A stretch of DNA of 7,118 bases from Acidobacteriaceae bacterium (GTDB lineage: Bacteria; Acidobacteriota; Terriglobia; Terriglobales; Acidobacteriaceae), in assembly GCA_030040175.1 (NCBI GenBank), contig JASHUF010000070.1:1-7118 (forward strand), written 5' to 3'. This document shows, piece by piece, positions 5,646-7,118 of the stretch (positions are counted from its first letter, which is position 1; each line of letters starts with the position of its first letter). The notes beneath the pieces are model-generated. The model saw nothing but the letters and a program-made list of their open reading frames with translations, had not been told where the DNA came from and did not search any database. A program made the translations under genes and the position numbers.

Positions 5646-6824
5646 ATGGCCACGGCAGCCGCACCTCTGGCATTGCCTGAATTGACAAACGACGATCTTG
5701 CGCGCTATTCGCGCCATCTCCTGCTGCCCGAGGTGGGCATGGAGGGCCAGCAGCGTCTCAAAGCGGCCAAAGTCCTTTGCGTGGGCACGGGCGGGCTCGG
5801 TTCACCGCTGGCTTTCTATCTCGCAGCGGCGGGCGTGGGCACGCTCGGCCTGGTGGACTTCGACGTGGTGGATGCGAGCAACCTGCAGCGGCAGATCATC
5901 CATTCGACCGCCGATATCGGCCGCAAGAAGCTCGATTCGGCGGAGGAAAAGCTCAAAGCCCTCAACCCCGCGCTCAACGTGGTCAAGCACGACACGCTTT
6001 TGACGAGCGCCAATGCCCTCGGCATCCTCAAGGACTACGATGTCGTCGCCGACGGCACCGACAACTTCCCCACGCGTTACCTCGTCAACGACGCCTGCGT
6101 GCTGCTGGGCAAGCCCAATGCTTACGGCTCGATCTTCCGCTTCGAGGGCCAGGCCAGCGTCTTTTCCACGCGCGAGGGCCCTTGCTACCGCTGCCTTTAT
6201 CCCGAGCCGCCGCCGCCGGGCCTGGTACCCAGTTGCGCCGAGGGCGGCGTGCTGGGAATTCTTCCCGGCCTGATCGGCGTGATCCAGGCCACGGAAACCA
6301 TCAAGCTCATACTCGGCAAGGGCGAGCCTCTCATCGGCCGGCTGTTATTGGTGGATGCGCTGAACATGCGTTTCCGGGAATTGAAGCTGCGCAAGAATCC
6401 TGATTGCCCGGTCTGCGGCGCGCATCCCACGGTTACCAGGCTCATCGACTACGAGCAGTTCTGCGGCATCGCACCCCAAGCCAAGGAGGAGCCGGCCATG
6501 AAGAACGGAGTTCCGCAGGTAAGCGTGCAGGATTTGAAAAAACGCCTTGACGCCGGGGAAGACATCTTCGTTCTCGACGTGCGCGAGCCGTTCGAGTACC
6601 AGATCGCCAACATCGGCGGCACGCTGATTCCGCAGGGTGAGGTTCCGCGGCGTCTCGCCGAGATCGATCGCGGCCGGGAGATCGTGGTTCACTGCAAGAG
6701 CGGCGGACGCAGCCAGCGCATCGCCGAGTTTCTCCAGCAGGCAGGCTATCCAAAGGTCGCCAATCTGGCCGGCGGCATCCTGGCCTGGAGCGATCAGATC
6801 GATCCCTCAGTGCCGAAGTACTGA
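5646..6824 (+). CDS. moeZ: E1-like adenylyltransferase/sulfurtransferase with rhodanese domain (MoeZ-like)
   Basis: A 392-residue two-domain enzyme that adenylates the C-terminal glycine of a ubiquitin-like carrier and delivers sulfur to form the thiocarboxylate. The N-terminal ThiF/MoeB domain (about 15-275) has the nucleotide loop GTGGLGS (47-53), DFDVVDASNLQRQ (71-83), GTDN (137-140), zinc-binding CxxC pairs at 180/183 and 254/257, and C197 at the position of the thioester-forming Cys in ThiF/MoeB. The rhodanese domain (about 289-390) has active-site C350 in the loop CKSGGRS, which should carry the persulfide. The length matches mycobacterial MoeZ. The ATG at 5646 follows AGGAGAG (5632-5638) by seven bases and precedes LTNDDLARYSRHLLLPEVG, the usual family start; frame-open sequence further upstream overlaps the carrier gene and is not needed. 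It probably serves CysO in this operon and may also serve MoaD elsewhere in the cell. Confidence 0.93.
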   Translation: MATAAAPLALPELTNDDLARYSRHLLLPEVGMEGQQRLKAAKVLCVGTGGLGSPLAFYLAAAGVGTLGLVDFDVVDASNLQRQIIHSTADIGRKKLDSAEEKLKALNPALNVVKHDTLLTSANALGILKDYDVVADGTDNFPTRYLVNDACVLLGKPNAYGSIFRFEGQASVFSTREGPCYRCLYPEPPPPGLVPSCAEGGVLGILPGLIGVIQATETIKLILGKGEPLIGRLLLVDALNMRFRELKLRKNPDCPVCGAHPTVTRLIDYEQFCGIAPQAKEEPAMKNGVPQVSVQDLKKRLDAGEDIFVLDVREPFEYQIANIGGTLIPQGEVPRRLAEIDRGREIVVHCKSGGRSQRIAEFLQQAGYPKVANLAGGILAWSDQIDPSVPKY

Positions 6825-6844
6825 AGTGCCGTGCCGCAGAACTG

Positions 6845-6877
6845 CGGGTCTGCCGCTGCCGGCAGGCTCGTTTGTTT
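6845..6877 (+). terminator. Intrinsic terminator of the cysteine operon
   Basis: An 11-bp stem pairs 6845-6855 with 6860-6870, with two G-T wobbles, around a CTGC tetraloop. The inner CTGCCG/CGGCAG is perfect. It is followed by TTTGTTT (6871-6877) and begins 21 bases after the moeZ stop. A competing smaller hairpin just upstream (CCGCA 6834-6838 with TGCGG 6843-6847) shares bases with it. Confidence 0.75.
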
Positions 6878-6932
6878 CGGGCCGCAGGGTGAAATTCCCC
6901 CGCTCGACAAGCTCGGCCGCGATTCGCAACCC

Positions 6933-6975
6933 TCTCGCGCACGGAACGAACGCGAGACTCCTCCGTGCCCGGAGG
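6933..6975 (-). other. Two hairpins 3' of the tRNA-Cys gene
   Basis: Reading away from the tRNA on the minus strand there are two inverted repeats: 6960-6965 with 6970-6975 (6 bp, four-base loop) and TCTCGCG 6933-6939 with CGCGAGA 6951-6957 (7 bp, 11-base loop). Neither is followed by a clear T-tract on the minus strand, so they may be processing or Rho-related structures rather than classical terminators. The rest of 6825-6977 shows no gene. Confidence 0.35.
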
Positions 6976-6977
6976 TC

Positions 6978-7053
6978 TGGAGCACCGGACGGGATTTGAA
7001 CCCGTGAATACTGGTTTTGCAGACCAGCGCGTTTGCCACTTCGCCACCGGTGC
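6978..7053 (-). tRNA. tRNA-Cys (anticodon GCA), CCA encoded
   Basis: The reverse complement folds into a standard cloverleaf. The acceptor stem is GCACCGG with CCGGTGC, the D stem GCG/CGC, and the anticodon stem CTGGT/ACCAG with loop CTGCAAA giving anticodon GCA. The variable loop has five bases, and the T stem ACGGG/CCCGT encloses TTCAAAT. The discriminator base is U73, the key bacterial tRNA-Cys identity element, followed by an encoded CCA (TGG at 6978-6980 on the plus strand). The body is 73 nt plus CCA. It is convergent to the cysteine operon that ends about 150 bp away, and it would decode both TGC and, by wobble, the TGT run in the leader peptide upstream of that operon. Anticodon and discriminator together leave little doubt. 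Confidence 0.96.
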
Positions 7054-7070
7054 CCTCTGGCAAAACCTGA

Positions 7071-7099
7071 GTAATTGTGCCCTGCTGCATCCTGTGCAA
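7071..7099 (-). promoter_or_regulatory. Possible promoter of tRNA-Cys
   Basis: On the minus strand TTGCAC (7094-7099) and AATTAC (7071-7076) are 17 bp apart, and a start near 7064 would leave about 11 nt before the mature tRNA end at 7053. The -10 match is poor, and a promoter beyond the window (a multi-tRNA transcript) is equally possible. Nothing else is recognised between 7054 and the window end. Confidence 0.3.
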
Positions 7100-7118
7100 G
7101 GTCGCCGCTCCCTGCAGG

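Noticed and set aside
7111..7118. Palindrome CCTGCAGG at the window end
   Set aside because: An 8-bp palindrome at the edge gives no evidence for a biological element; it is probably coincidental.

Overview
This window of about 7.1 kb is GC-rich (roughly 60-65% by eye) and bacterial. It holds two plus-strand gene clusters and one minus-strand tRNA. The gene content (an MTHFR with a Cys-rich C-terminal domain next to a corrinoid-type methyltransferase, then a CysM/Mec/CysO/MoeZ set) would fit an Acidobacteriota-like soil or sediment bacterium. That placement is a low-confidence guess; nothing here is phylogenetically decisive.

Region 1 (1-3527) is a tightly packed C1/folate operon. It contains a 5'-truncated methylenetetrahydrofolate reductase with a C-terminal eight-cysteine domain, a pterin-binding methyltransferase of the AcsE/MeTr type (ATGA overlap), and a metal-dependent amidohydrolase whose ATG directly follows the preceding TGA. 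The first two proteins would interconvert methylene-THF, methyl-THF and a methyl-corrinoid carrier. The role of the amidohydrolase in this context is unknown.

Region 2 (3528-3854) is a regulatory intergenic stretch and the most interesting part of the window. A near-consensus sigma70-type promoter (TTGACC, 18 bp, TATAAT) places the predicted +1 exactly on a GTG. That GTG opens a 24-codon reading frame carrying five consecutive cysteine codons and a sixth downstream. It resembles the leaderless poly-cysteine attenuator ORFs known from mycobacteria. A terminator-like hairpin with a U-rich tail and other possible pairings lie between this peptide and the next gene.

Region 3 (3855-6824) is a cysteine biosynthesis operon that uses a protein-bound thiocarboxylate: a CysM-like PLP cysteine synthase, a JAMM/Mov34 peptidase (Mec-like), a ubiquitin-like sulfur carrier (CysO/MoaD/ThiS family) and an E1-like adenylyltransferase fused to a rhodanese domain (MoeZ-like). 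MoeZ would activate and sulfurate the carrier's Gly-Gly end, CysM would build cysteine on it, and the JAMM protein would release the cysteine. The carrier is unusual because 23 mostly basic residues follow its Gly-Gly. The JAMM enzyme may therefore also have to trim it.

Region 4 (6825-7118) has a strong intrinsic terminator for the cysteine operon, two further hairpins, and a convergent tRNA-Cys(GCA) gene with encoded CCA. The cysteine operon is thus bracketed by a Cys-codon leader peptide on one side and the tRNA that decodes it on the other.
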